Positions 16,960-24,771 of a DNA stretch of 64,000 nt are shown in pieces. Source of the stretch: an uncultured Clostridia bacterium (lineage in GTDB: Bacteria; Bacillota; Clostridia; Oscillospirales; Oscillospiraceae); NCBI GenBank assembly GCA_945876285.1, contig CAMCNO010000002.1, positions 82,206-146,205 of the forward strand. Direction: 5' to 3'. A program made the translations under genes and the position numbers. Every line of letters starts with the position of its first letter. Within the stretch, counting starts at the first letter, position 1. The notes below the pieces were generated by a model. It had not been told where the DNA came from. It did no database searches and saw only the letters and a program-made list of their open reading frames with translations.

Positions 16960-17295
16960 TTACTCCCATTTTGCCCAGATATCAGGGCAGTAACCCACCG
17001 TCGCCTCTTTGCCGTTGCGGACGATGGGTGTCTGGAACAGCTCCGGATGCTCCAGCAGCTTTTCCTCCTGGGCGTCCGGGGTGATAAAGGCCATGAACAG
17101 GTCCTCGTAGGCCCGGCATTTCGTGTTCACCAGGGCTTCAAACCCAACTTTCTGCTTGACGGACTGGTACTCCCGGGGGGATAATCCCTTTGAGGGAACG
17201 TCGATATACTGGTACTTGATGCGGCGCTCCTTGAACCAGCGTTCCGCCTTCTTCGTATCAAAGGATTTGGAGGAGCCGAAGATCTGGATATTCAT
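16960..17295 (-). CDS. ArsC-family protein lacking the catalytic cysteine
   Basis: The product has 111 residues. It has the thioredoxin-like ArsC fold with the C-terminal TPIVRNGKEATVGYCPDIW block common to this clostridial subgroup. At the position where family members carry the redox cysteine (KCFDTKKA), this protein reads KSFDTKKA (Ser11). The thiol chemistry of arsenate reduction is therefore unlikely unless Cys60 or Cys103 substitutes. Start 17295 has GAGG ahead. It precedes yihY on the same strand. Confidence 0.8.
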   Translation of the reverse strand: MNIQIFGSSKSFDTKKAERWFKERRIKYQYIDVPSKGLSPREYQSVKQKVGFEALVNTKCRAYEDLFMAFITPDAQEEKLLEHPELFQTPIVRNGKEATVGYCPDIWAKWE

Positions 17296-17377
17296 GATTA
17301 GTCCTCATTTTCTAAAGAATAATATTCTTGAAATATATTTTTTGATAGACTTTGAGATGCTTCGAAGTAAACATTGC

Positions 17378-18097
17378 TCAATGGATTACTTCTTCTACTT
17401 GATTAACAGGCTCAACAACTATTGATGAAGATAGTATTTCACGGTTGGTTTCCAATCCATTAACATAAGTAATATTTGCAGTCACTTCGGCAGTGCCACA
17501 GATACCCGGTTGAACGATACGGCTGTAATCAAATACCGTATGTTCTTTTTCGTTATTCAAATAGACCACTTCGTAAGGAATCTCTTCTTCATATGTACGT
17601 TGTTCAGTTGTCACAACAGATATGAAAGGGATGGCGCGGGCAATCACTATTGTCTCTCCAGCCTTTAACTGATTAATGTTTTTTCCCGGATTCATTGACA
17701 GAAGCTCTCTACTTGTTAGTCCATGCTTTTCCGCGACATCTGCCCAAGTATCGCCCATGCGAAACGTATATTGTTTTTCTTCTGCCCTGTTTTTTGTTAA
17801 CTTCGATGCGATTTGTTCAGCAGTGGATGTCATTAATTGTTCCTTCAGGAATTTTTCTTTTTGAATTTTTACGTCTTCCAAAAACTCGCATGATTGTGTA
17901 TTGGGGGTTATATAGGGTTCTTTGATGTCTTCCAAAAGTTCTAAAAGTTGATCTTGATCTTTTAAAGAACCAACCAAGATAGCATCTACATAGACTGAAT
18001 AGCCCCAAGTACAGGGAAATATCACGATGTATAACGTCTCAGCAGCTATGATGATGCAAAGTATTGCAACAACAAATCCGAAAAACCATTTTTTCAT
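17378..18097 (-). CDS. Membrane-anchored LysM-G5 protein, no peptidase domain
   Basis: The product has 239 residues. It has an N-terminal signal anchor (residues 5-27), a charged linker with coiled-coil potential (45-105), a LysM domain (109-152) and a G5 domain (about 161-236). Start 18097 has GGAGG 6 nt ahead. In related clostridial cell-wall enzymes the LysM-G5 pair is followed by an M23 endopeptidase; here the frame stops right after G5. The gene and its flanks are distinctly more AT-rich than neighbours, which suggests recent acquisition or loss of the catalytic part. Confidence 0.85.
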   Translation of the reverse strand: MKKWFFGFVVAILCIIIAAETLYIVIFPCTWGYSVYVDAILVGSLKDQDQLLELLEDIKEPYITPNTQSCEFLEDVKIQKEKFLKEQLMTSTAEQIASKLTKNRAEEKQYTFRMGDTWADVAEKHGLTSRELLSMNPGKNINQLKAGETIVIARAIPFISVVTTEQRTYEEEIPYEVVYLNNEKEHTVFDYSRIVQPGICGTAEVTANITYVNGLETNREILSSSIVVEPVNQVEEVIH

Positions 18098-18196
18098 ATT
18101 GACCTCCACAGCAGTGTACATCCTTCAGAAATCAAAGAATCGTTTGCAACCGGGATAGGATAATCGTCCCCATTTTCAAAAATTGGAGGAATTCAT

Positions 18197-18928
18197 ATGT
18201 TGAAAGCTGAAACCCTTGAAAAAATCGAGCATTTGCGTCAAATGGTGAACGAAAGCAGAAATATTGTGGCATTTACTGGAGCCGGGTGTAGTACAGAGTC
18301 CGGCATCCCGGATTTCCGCAGCACCGACGGACTGTACCACCAGGAATGGAAGTATCCGCCTGAGACGATTTTAAGCCATACGTTCTACGAAAGCAACCCC
18401 GAAGAGTTTTTCCGCTTCTACCGGGCCAAGCTGCTGGCCCCCGACGCCAAGCCCAACGCCGCCCACTACAAGCTGGCGGAGTGGGAACAGGCCGGAAAGC
18501 TGAAGGCCGTCATCACCCAGAACATCGACGGGCTCCACCAGGCCGCCGGAAGCCGCCGGGTGCTGGAGCTCCACGGCAGCGTCCACCGGAACTACTGCGA
18601 AAAGTGCGGGAAATTCCACGACTTCGATTTCATGCTCCACAGCAGCGGCATCCCCCGGTGCGAATGCGGCGGCATCGTCAAGCCCGACGTGGTGCTGTAT
18701 GAGGAGGGGCTGGACCAGAGGACCCTGAATGATTCCGTCCGGGCCATCGCAGAGGCGGACCTGCTCATCATCGGCGGCACCTCCCTCAACGTCTACCCCG
18801 CCGCCGGGCTCATCAACTACTACCGGGGCAACAAGCTGGTGCTCATTAACAAATCCGCCGTGGCCCGGGACCTGGCCGCCGGGCTGGTCATCACAGACCC
18901 TATCGGGGAAGTGCTGGGCCAGTTGTGA
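18197..18928 (+). CDS. cobB: NAD-dependent protein deacylase, sirtuin
   Basis: The product has 243 residues. Sir2 enzymes remove acyl groups from lysine using NAD+. The full motif set is visible: [14 protein letters not shown] (NAD site, residues 27-40), TQNIDGLH, catalytic His in LELHGS, the zinc ligands CEKC and CEC, and [11 protein letters not shown]. The ribosome site is GGAGG 7 nt before the ATG. It is monocistronic with a following terminator. Confidence 0.95.
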   Translation: MLKAETLEKIEHLRQMVNESRNIVAFTGAGCSTESGIPDFRSTDGLYHQEWKYPPETILSHTFYESNPEEFFRFYRAKLLAPDAKPNAAHYKLAEWEQAGKLKAVITQNIDGLHQAAGSRRVLELHGSVHRNYCEKCGKFHDFDFMLHSSGIPRCECGGIVKPDVVLYEEGLDQRTLNDSVRAIAEADLLIIGGTSLNVYPAAGLINYYRGNKLVLINKSAVARDLAAGLVITDPIGEVLGQL

Positions 18929-18960
18929 ATCTTTGTACAAAACGGCAAATGTACGTCTCA

Positions 18961-18997
18961 AAACGACGCTTTCCGCTGGTGGGAAGCGTCGTTTTTT
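18961..18997 (+). terminator. cobB terminator
   Basis: A stem of AACGACGCTTTCC with GGGAAGCGTCGTT (one G-T pair, 6-nt loop) is followed by T6. Confidence 0.9.
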
Positions 18998-19082
18998 ACA
19001 AAGGTCCGCCCTTTGTTTGCAAGAGCATGTCTATATCATGCAAAAATCCTGAAAAATTTCTTGATATTTATAGCTTTTTCCA

Positions 19083-19111
19083 TTGAAAATGAAAGCACAT
19101 CGTGTTAGTAT
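19083..19111 (+). promoter_or_regulatory. Citrate synthase promoter
   Basis: -35 TTGAAA (19083-19088), 17 bp, -10 TAGTAT (19106-19111), about 35 bp before the start codon. Confidence 0.6.
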
Positions 19112-19150
19112 TGCATCATCACCTGTTTAAAGCGGAGAGGAGACCCTGCC

Positions 19151-20542
19151 ATGATCTGGAAAGAGAACCGGGAGAACGCCTACTGTGAGATCACCCCTGC
19201 CATCCTTGCGCTGAAGGAGCAGTGGGAGAAGAAGAATTACATCGACCCCCGCCTTTACAAGGAGTACAACGTGAAGCGGGGCCTGCGCGATGAGGACGGC
19301 CGGGGCGTGCTGAGCGGCCTGACCCGCGTGGCGGAGATCCAGTCCTACAACGTGGTCACTGACGCCGCTGACCGGGAGTACATCACCCCTGCCGACGGTA
19401 TCCTCTACTACCGGGGCATCGACTGCCGGGAGATCGTCAAGGGCTCAGCCCAGCGGGGCCGGTTCGCCTTTGAAGAGGCCGCCTACCTGCTGCTGTTCGG
19501 CGAGCTGCCCACGCAGGAGCAGCTCCAGGACTTCTGCGTCCAGCTGGCGTCCTACCGCACCCTGCCCTCCAACTTCTTCCGGGACGTCATTATGAAGGCG
19601 CCCTCCCGGGATCTGATGAACACCATGCAGCGGGCCATTCTGACGCTGTTCTGCTACGACGACAAGCCCAACGACATCGGTCTGGAGAACGTGCTGCGCC
19701 AGTGTCTGCAGCTCACCGCCAACATGCCGGTGCTGGCCATCTACGCCTATCAGGCCTGGCGGTACAGCCTGCCCGGAGAGAGCCTGTTCATCCATATGCC
19801 AAAGCCCGAGCTTTCCACCGCAGAAAACTTCCTGCGGCTGCTGCGGGAGGATCGCAGCTACTCGGAGCTGGAGGCCCGGACCCTGGACGTGGCGCTGGTG
19901 CTCCACGCCGACCACGGCGGCGGCAACAACTCCACCTTCACCAACCACGTCGTCACCTCCTCCGGCACGGATACCTACTCCGCCATCGCTGCGGCCATGG
20001 CCTCTTTGAAGGGTCCCCGCCACGGCGGCGCCAACAGCAAGGTCATGGAGATGATGGACGACATCAAGACCCATGTAAAGGACTGGAACGACCAGGGCTG
20101 CGTGGCAGATTATCTGACCAAAATTCTGGATAAGGACGCTTTCGACCGCAGCGGCCTCATCTACGGTCTGGGTCACGCCGTTTACACCCGCTCCGACCCC
20201 CGGTGCGAGGTGTTCCGGGACTACGTCCACCGGCTGGCCGCCGAAAAGGGCCGGGACCGGGAGCTGGCGCTATACTCCAACGTGGAAAAGGTGGGCAAGG
20301 AGCTGCTGATGGAACGGCGGCATAAGGACGCCCTCTCCACCAACATCGATTTTTACAGCGGCTTCGTCTATGAGATGCTGGGCCTGCCTATGGAGCTGTA
20401 TACGCCCCTGTTCGCCGTGGCCCGTATCGCAGGCTGGAGCGCCCACCGCATGGAGGAGCTGACTGCCGGCGGCAAGCTGATCCGTCCCCGGTACGAATGT
20501 GTGGAGGAGCACCGCTCCTATACACCTATGGAACAGCGGTAA
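19151..20542 (+). CDS. gltA: Citrate synthase
   Basis: The product has 463 residues. It condenses acetyl-CoA with oxaloacetate to citrate. The catalytic His in LHADHGGG, the second His in GLGHAVYT and the Asp in TNIDFYSG form the expected triad, and KGPRHGGAN is present. It is longer than the 370-residue Gram-positive form; the N-terminal 45 residues (beginning MIWKENREN, with the KKNYIDPRLYKEYNVKRGLR part) are typical of the clostridial Si-type. No aconitase or isocitrate dehydrogenase gene is adjacent, so it may feed glutamate synthesis from elsewhere. Confidence 0.94.
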   Translation: MIWKENRENAYCEITPAILALKEQWEKKNYIDPRLYKEYNVKRGLRDEDGRGVLSGLTRVAEIQSYNVVTDAADREYITPADGILYYRGIDCREIVKGSAQRGRFAFEEAAYLLLFGELPTQEQLQDFCVQLASYRTLPSNFFRDVIMKAPSRDLMNTMQRAILTLFCYDDKPNDIGLENVLRQCLQLTANMPVLAIYAYQAWRYSLPGESLFIHMPKPELSTAENFLRLLREDRSYSELEARTLDVALVLHADHGGGNNSTFTNHVVTSSGTDTYSAIAAAMASLKGPRHGGANSKVMEMMDDIKTHVKDWNDQGCVADYLTKILDKDAFDRSGLIYGLGHAVYTRSDPRCEVFRDYVHRLAAEKGRDRELALYSNVEKVGKELLMERRHKDALSTNIDFYSGFVYEMLGLPMELYTPLFAVARIAGWSAHRMEELTAGGKLIRPRYECVEEHRSYTPMEQR

Positions 20543-20555
20543 GATTTGACGGAAT

Positions 20556-20587
20556 TCCCGGACAGGCGACCCTGTCCGGGATTTTTC
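20556..20587 (+). terminator. gltA terminator
   Basis: TCCCGGACAGG (20556-20566) pairs with CCTGTCCGGGA (20571-20581) and is followed by TTTTT. Confidence 0.9.
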
Positions 20588-20607
20588 GAAAAAACTCAAA
20601 TTGGGTG

Positions 20608-20636
20608 TTGACAACCGGAAAAGTTCTGGCTATAAT
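20608..20636 (+). promoter_or_regulatory. tRNA-Leu cluster promoter (consensus)
   Basis: A full-consensus TTGACA (20608-20613), 17 bp, TATAAT (20631-20636) lies 34 bp before the first tRNA-Leu. Confidence 0.9.
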
Positions 20637-20670
20637 AATCAAGCAGTCTTTTCCGGGGGCAAGCAAATTT

Positions 20671-20756
20671 GCGGCTGTGCTGGAACTGGTAGACAGGCCA
20701 GCTTGAGGTGCTGGTGTCGTATCGACGTGTGGGTTCAAGTCCCGTCAGCCGCACCA
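20671..20756 (+). tRNA. tRNA-Leu (anticodon GAG)
   Basis: The gene is 86 nt with encoded CCA. Acceptor GCGGCTG / CAGCCGC. Anticodon stem CCAGC / GCTGG encloses TTGAGGT, giving GAG. The long variable arm contains GTGTCGTATCGAC. Confidence 0.96.
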
Positions 20757-20785
20757 TTTACCTTCTTTGTTCCCATCTATCATGC

Positions 20786-20873
20786 GCGCGAGTGGTGGAA
20801 TTGGCAGACTCGCTAGATTCAGGTTCTAGTGTCCTTTACGGACGTGCGGGTTCAAGTCCCGCCTCGCGCACCA
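20786..20873 (+). tRNA. tRNA-Leu (anticodon CAG), copy 1
   Basis: The gene is 88 nt with encoded CCA. Acceptor GCGCGAG / CTCGCGC. Anticodon stem CTAGA / TCTAG encloses TTCAGGT, giving CAG. Confidence 0.96.
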
Positions 20874-20936
20874 TAATCCCTTTGGAATTTGCGTTCCAGA
20901 GGGGTCCCCACAGGGGTTTGAATTTCATATTGATAC

Positions 20937-21024
20937 GCGCGAGTGGTGGAATTGGCAGACTCGCTAGATTCAGGTTCTAGTGTCCTTTACGGACGTGCGG
21001 GTTCAAGTCCCGCCTCGCGCACCA
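20937..21024 (+). tRNA. tRNA-Leu (anticodon CAG), copy 2
   Basis: It is identical over all 88 nt to the copy at 20786-20873, so a recent tandem duplication of about 151 bp period. A terminator follows directly. Confidence 0.96.
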
Positions 21025-21060
21025 AAAAAGAAAGACATCCAATGGATGTCTTTCTTTTTT
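21024..21060 (+). terminator. Terminator of the tRNA-Leu cluster
   Basis: A 17-bp stem (21024-21040 with 21044-21060, loop AAT) ends in TTTCTTTTTT. Confidence 0.9.
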
Positions 21061-21207
21061 AGCTCGTGGGGGTGTGAAGAACCCGTCCTTTGCCGGGGAC
21101 CCCGCGCGAACCCAGCGAAGCGGTTCGCGTGGGAAAAGGAGACGCAGCGGAGTGAGAGAGCTTTTGCCGTCAGGCGGAAGCGAGGGATACGCAGCCTGCG
21201 GCGACGC

Positions 21208-21231
21208 AGTCCCGCCTCGCGCACCAAAAAA
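21208..21231 (+). repeat. Relic of a tRNA-Leu 3' end
   Basis: The 24 bases here repeat exactly 21006-21029, that is the 3' quarter of tRNA-Leu(CAG) with its CCA and first A residues. A new terminator (21226-21258) follows, as it does after the intact copy. The 147 bp in between carry an 8-bp hairpin (21105-21112 with 21122-21129) but no gene. Confidence 0.75.
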
Positions 21232-21258
21232 AAGACAGGCTTTTGCCTGTCTTTTTTG
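21226..21258 (+). terminator. Terminator behind the tRNA relic
   Basis: A stem of AAAAGACAGGC with GCCTGTCTTTT (TTTT loop) is followed by further T residues. Confidence 0.85.
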
Positions 21259-21301
21259 TATGTGTTCCTCTTTTCTCCGCCAATATAGCGGCTCACTGGA
21301 T

Positions 21302-21330
21302 TTGACATCTGTCCGCTTCCCGGTTATAAT
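21302..21330 (+). promoter_or_regulatory. LysR gene promoter (consensus)
   Basis: TTGACA (21302-21307), 17 bp, TATAAT (21325-21330): perfect consensus, 33 bp before the start codon. The gene is therefore expected to be well expressed unless repressed. Confidence 0.85.
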
Positions 21331-21363
21331 GAAAACCGATAACCAACGCAGGAGGCAATCGCC

Positions 21364-22326
21364 ATGACCTTTCAGCAGTTGACCTATGTGGTGGAGATTT
21401 TCAAGTGCGGGTCCATCAACAAGGCCGCCCACAAGCTGGTGCTGTCCCAGTCCGGCATCTCCACCGCCGTGCGGGAGCTGGAGGAGGAGCTGGGCATCCA
21501 GTTTTTCGTCCGCAGCAACCGGGGCGTGGAGTTCACCCCCGAGGGGGAGGAATTTCTGAGCTACGCCATCTCCCTGCTGGAGCAGAAGCGGCGCATCGAA
21601 CAGCTCTATGGCGAGGGGCGGAACGATGCCGCGCCGGTCCGTTTCTCCGTGTCCACCCAGCGCTATCCCTTTACCGAGGACGCCTTTCTGCGGCTGCTGC
21701 GGGACGGGACGGACAGCCGCTACCGCTATGCCATCAAGGAGACGGGCATGGATGCCGTCATCGAGGATGTGTATGAACGGCGGTCCGACATCGGCGTCAT
21801 CTTCCTGACGGATGTGACGGAGAAAATGATCCGCCGCCTGCTGGAGGCCCGGGACCTGGAATTCCACGAGGTCGCTGCTGTGCCCCCCTGCATTTACGTC
21901 CGTAAGGGCCATCCCCTGGCGGGACGGGACGCGGTGCGGGAGGACGACCTGGAGGGGTTCCCCTATGTGTCCTTCGAGCACGCCCAGGGCGTGGCGGCGG
22001 ACCTGTCTGAGGAATACCAGATGATGTCCATGAAGCGGCCCGACCGCTGCATCACCGTCAATGACCGGGCCACCATGATGAACATTCTCTCCCGGACCGA
22101 TGCCTTTACCACCGGCAGCGGCCTTCTGGTGGAGAGCTTCATCAGTCAGGCGGTGGTGACAGTACCCCTGGCGGACCAGGCCAGCTTCCGCATCGGCTGG
22201 ATCGTGCCCCAGGGCGGAAAACTATCCCCCCTGGCAGAACATTTTATCGGACTGCTGGAGCAGTCCGTGGCGGATTCCATCCGCTTTACACAAGAACTCC
22301 ACCGCTCCCTGACACAAAAAGCGTAA
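21364..22326 (+). CDS. LysR-family transcriptional regulator
   Basis: The product has 320 residues. The N-terminal winged HTH (residues 1-60: FKCGSINKAAHKLVLSQSGISTAVRELEEELG) and the C-terminal periplasmic-binding-protein-like effector domain (about 90-300) have standard spacing. The AGGAGG ribosome site is 9 nt from the ATG. It converges with nhaC, sharing the terminator at 22329-22356, so nhaC is not an obvious divergent target. The effector is unknown. Confidence 0.92.
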   Translation: MTFQQLTYVVEIFKCGSINKAAHKLVLSQSGISTAVRELEEELGIQFFVRSNRGVEFTPEGEEFLSYAISLLEQKRRIEQLYGEGRNDAAPVRFSVSTQRYPFTEDAFLRLLRDGTDSRYRYAIKETGMDAVIEDVYERRSDIGVIFLTDVTEKMIRRLLEARDLEFHEVAAVPPCIYVRKGHPLAGRDAVREDDLEGFPYVSFEHAQGVAADLSEEYQMMSMKRPDRCITVNDRATMMNILSRTDAFTTGSGLLVESFISQAVVTVPLADQASFRIGWIVPQGGKLSPLAEHFIGLLEQSVADSIRFTQELHRSLTQKA

Positions 22327-22328
22327 CG

Positions 22329-22356
22329 AAAAGCGCCGGCTTCCCGGCGCTTTTTC
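22329..22356. terminator. Bidirectional terminator lysR / nhaC
   Basis: A perfect 11-bp stem (22329-22339 with 22344-22354) with A/T flanks lies between the converging genes. Confidence 0.85.
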
Positions 22357-23766
22357 TTATTCGCTCTTTTCCAGACGGGCCTTTTTCTCCGCAACGCCGG
22401 ACTCCGCCACGTCGTACTCCCAGTTCCAGGGGTCCTTGCGGCAGGTGCAGTCCGCGTAGGGCACGAAGATGGACAGCAGCCCGAAGGCCGCCAGCACCCA
22501 GCAATACCACATGTAGGGCACGATCTCCACAGGGCTCATGGCGATGCCGTAAGTGGTGGTGGTCAGGGCCGCCGCCATCAGCAGCTGGGCGCCGTAGGGG
22601 ATGATGCCCTGGAACACACAGGAGAACACGTCCAGCAGGGACGCCGTCCGGCGGGGATCCACCTTGTACTCCCGGCTGATGTCCCGGGCCACGTTGCCGC
22701 AGAGGATGATGGCCACGGTGTTGTTGGCGGTGGCGCAGTCCGCCAGGGACACCAGCGCCGCCATACCCACCTGGGCGGACTTGTTGCCCCGCATCATGCC
22801 CCGCAGCTTTTCAATGAGCCAGACGATGCCGCCGTGATGGGCGATCAACTCCGACAATCCGCCGCAGAACAGGGCCAGGAAGAACACCTCGCTCATGCCG
22901 GTAAAGCCGTTCCAGATGGCCTGGGCATAGGTGAAGACCGTCAGGTCCCCGCAGGCCATGCCGATGATGCCGGCAGCAAAGATGCCGATGGTCAGGGTCA
23001 GGAACACGTTGATGCCGATGATGGCAAGAACCAGCACCAGCACATAGGGCAGCACCTTCATCAGTTCAAAGGTGCGGGGCTCCATGGCGGCCGCGGTCTC
23101 GGGCCGGGCACACACCAGCAGGATCACCAGGGTCACAAGGGCAGCAGGCAGGGCGATGAAGAAGTTGACCCGGAACTTGTCCCGCATCTCGCAGCCCTGG
23201 GTCTTGGTGGCGGCGATGGTGGTGTCGGAGATCATGGACAGGTTGTCGCCGAACATGGCGCCGCCGGCGCAGGCGCCCAGCATCATGGGCACGCTGAGGC
23301 CGCTCTCGGCAGCCAGGCCCACGGCGATGGGCACCAGAGATGTGATGGTGCCTACAGAGGTGCCGGTGGCGGTACCCAGGAAGGCGGAGATGACGAAAAC
23401 GCCGGCAGTCAGCAGCTCCACGGGGACCAGGGACAATCCCAGGTTCACGGTGGCGTCCACGCCGCCCATGGTCTTGGCGACCGTGGAGAAGGCGCCCGCC
23501 AGAATGTAGATCATCAGCATGGTCAGCACGTTCTCATTGGCGGCGCCCCGGGCAAAGACAGCAAACTTCTGGTCGATGCTCTCCCGACCCATGCAGAAGG
23601 CCGCCAGAACGGCGATGAACATGGCGGTGACGGAGGGGAACTGGTAGAAGGCCATTTCCTCCCCCTTGGCCTGCAGATACAGGCCCGCTCCCAGATAGAT
23701 GGCGATGAAGATCAAAAATGGCAACAGGGCAAGGCCGCTGCCCCGCTTTTTCAGATCATGTGGCAT
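22357..23766 (-). CDS. nhaC: Na+/H+ antiporter, NhaC family
   Basis: The product has 469 residues with 11-12 hydrophobic segments. NhaC-type signatures include GTATGTSVGTITSLVPIA, GACAGGAMFGDNLSMISDTTIAA and LADCATANNTVAIILCGNVARDI. The family exchanges Na+ (or amino/carboxylic acids in some members) for H+. The C-terminal tail has CxC (ADCTCRKDP). Start 23766 has GAGGAGG ahead. It is divergent from mscS with facing promoters. Confidence 0.9.
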   Translation of the reverse strand: MPHDLKKRGSGLALLPFLIFIAIYLGAGLYLQAKGEEMAFYQFPSVTAMFIAVLAAFCMGRESIDQKFAVFARGAANENVLTMLMIYILAGAFSTVAKTMGGVDATVNLGLSLVPVELLTAGVFVISAFLGTATGTSVGTITSLVPIAVGLAAESGLSVPMMLGACAGGAMFGDNLSMISDTTIAATKTQGCEMRDKFRVNFFIALPAALVTLVILLVCARPETAAAMEPRTFELMKVLPYVLVLVLAIIGINVFLTLTIGIFAAGIIGMACGDLTVFTYAQAIWNGFTGMSEVFFLALFCGGLSELIAHHGGIVWLIEKLRGMMRGNKSAQVGMAALVSLADCATANNTVAIILCGNVARDISREYKVDPRRTASLLDVFSCVFQGIIPYGAQLLMAAALTTTTYGIAMSPVEIVPYMWYCWVLAAFGLLSIFVPYADCTCRKDPWNWEYDVAESGVAEKKARLEKSE

Positions 23767-23808
23767 GGGTATATGTCCTCCTCATGTTTTCTTGACAGTG
23801 TACTTTGT

Positions 23809-23838
23809 ATTATAACAGTGTCCGCCAGGGAAAGGCAA
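23809..23838 (-). promoter_or_regulatory. nhaC promoter
   Basis: On the minus strand, -35 TTGCCT (23833-23838), 18 bp, -10 TATAAT (23809-23814). Confidence 0.6.
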
Positions 23839-23856
23839 CCTATTTTTCCGGAAACA

Positions 23857-23885
23857 TTGACTTTTCCGCGGTTTTCCGCTATGAT
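23857..23885 (+). promoter_or_regulatory. mscS promoter
   Basis: -35 TTGACT (23857-23862), 17 bp, -10 TATGAT (23880-23885), 39 bp before the start. Confidence 0.7.
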
Positions 23886-23924
23886 TTTTACATTATGCTA
23901 ACGCAAATCAAGGAGGAACATACT

Positions 23925-24746
23925 ATGTCCGCTCTCGATCTGAAAGCTCTGCTCGGCACTTCCTTCGCGGGGATGACCCTGGGAAAGATCCTCTCCGCGC
24001 TCCTGACCCTTATCGTCTGCCTCATCGTCATCAAAGCCGTTCTGAAGCTCACCACCCGTCTGCTGTCCCGGTCCAAACTGGACGTCCGCGTCCAGAAATA
24101 CATTCAAACCGGCATTAAGCTGGTGCTCTACATCATCGCCGCCGTCATTGTGGCGGAAAGTCTGGATGTGAACATGACCTCCCTGGTGGCGCTTTTGTCC
24201 GTCGGCTCCCTGGGCATCACCCTGGCCGCCGAGGATATTCTGGGCAACGTGGCCGGCGGCCTGGTGATCCTGTCCGCCCACCCCTTCTCTATGGGCGATT
24301 TCATTGAGGTGAACGGCACCTCCGGCACTGTTCAGGAGATCTCCCTGAACCACACCAAGCTGATGACCCCCGACGGCCTGCTGGTGATGCTGCCCAACAA
24401 GGAGCTGTCCGGCTCCAAGGTCATCAACTACACCGTTCTGGGCCGCCGCCGCGTGACCCAGAAGGTCACCGCCTCCTACGACGCTCCCACCGAGGACGTG
24501 AAGGCCGCCTGCCGGGACGCTCTGGCAAATACCCCGAAAATCCTGGACGACCCCGCCTCCGCCGTTTATCTCTCCAACTACGGTGAGAGCTCTATTGAAT
24601 ACACGGTGTTCTGCTGGTGCTCCGCCGCCGACTACTGGGATGTCTACTTCGGTCTGGGTGAGAACCTGCGGAGCGCTTTCGCCGCCCACGGCGTGGAGAT
24701 GACCTACGACCACCTGAACGTCCATATCGTTGAAAACCGGGGCTGA
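23925..24746 (+). CDS. mscS: Small-conductance mechanosensitive channel
   Basis: The product has 273 residues, close to E. coli MscS. It has three N-terminal membrane segments (about 18-42, 62-82, 88-112). The pore-lining Gly/Ala-rich TM3 (SVGSLGITLAAEDILGNVAGG) is followed by the beta domain PFSMGDFIEVNGTSGTVQEISLNHTKL and the mixed C-terminal domain. It gates osmotically. The start at 23925 has AAGGAGG ahead. metY begins 25 bp downstream with no terminator between, so readthrough into metY is likely. Confidence 0.93.
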   Translation: MSALDLKALLGTSFAGMTLGKILSALLTLIVCLIVIKAVLKLTTRLLSRSKLDVRVQKYIQTGIKLVLYIIAAVIVAESLDVNMTSLVALLSVGSLGITLAAEDILGNVAGGLVILSAHPFSMGDFIEVNGTSGTVQEISLNHTKLMTPDGLLVMLPNKELSGSKVINYTVLGRRRVTQKVTASYDAPTEDVKAACRDALANTPKILDDPASAVYLSNYGESSIEYTVFCWCSAADYWDVYFGLGENLRSAFAAHGVEMTYDHLNVHIVENRG

Positions 24747-24771
24747 ACCCCGCTGAAAGGAACTGATATAC

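Noticed and set aside
20977..21981. A 334-codon minus-strand frame across the tRNA-Leu cluster end and the LysR gene
   Set aside because: It reads through a tRNA (typical spurious RRDLNPH sequence), terminators and the opposite strand of lysR.
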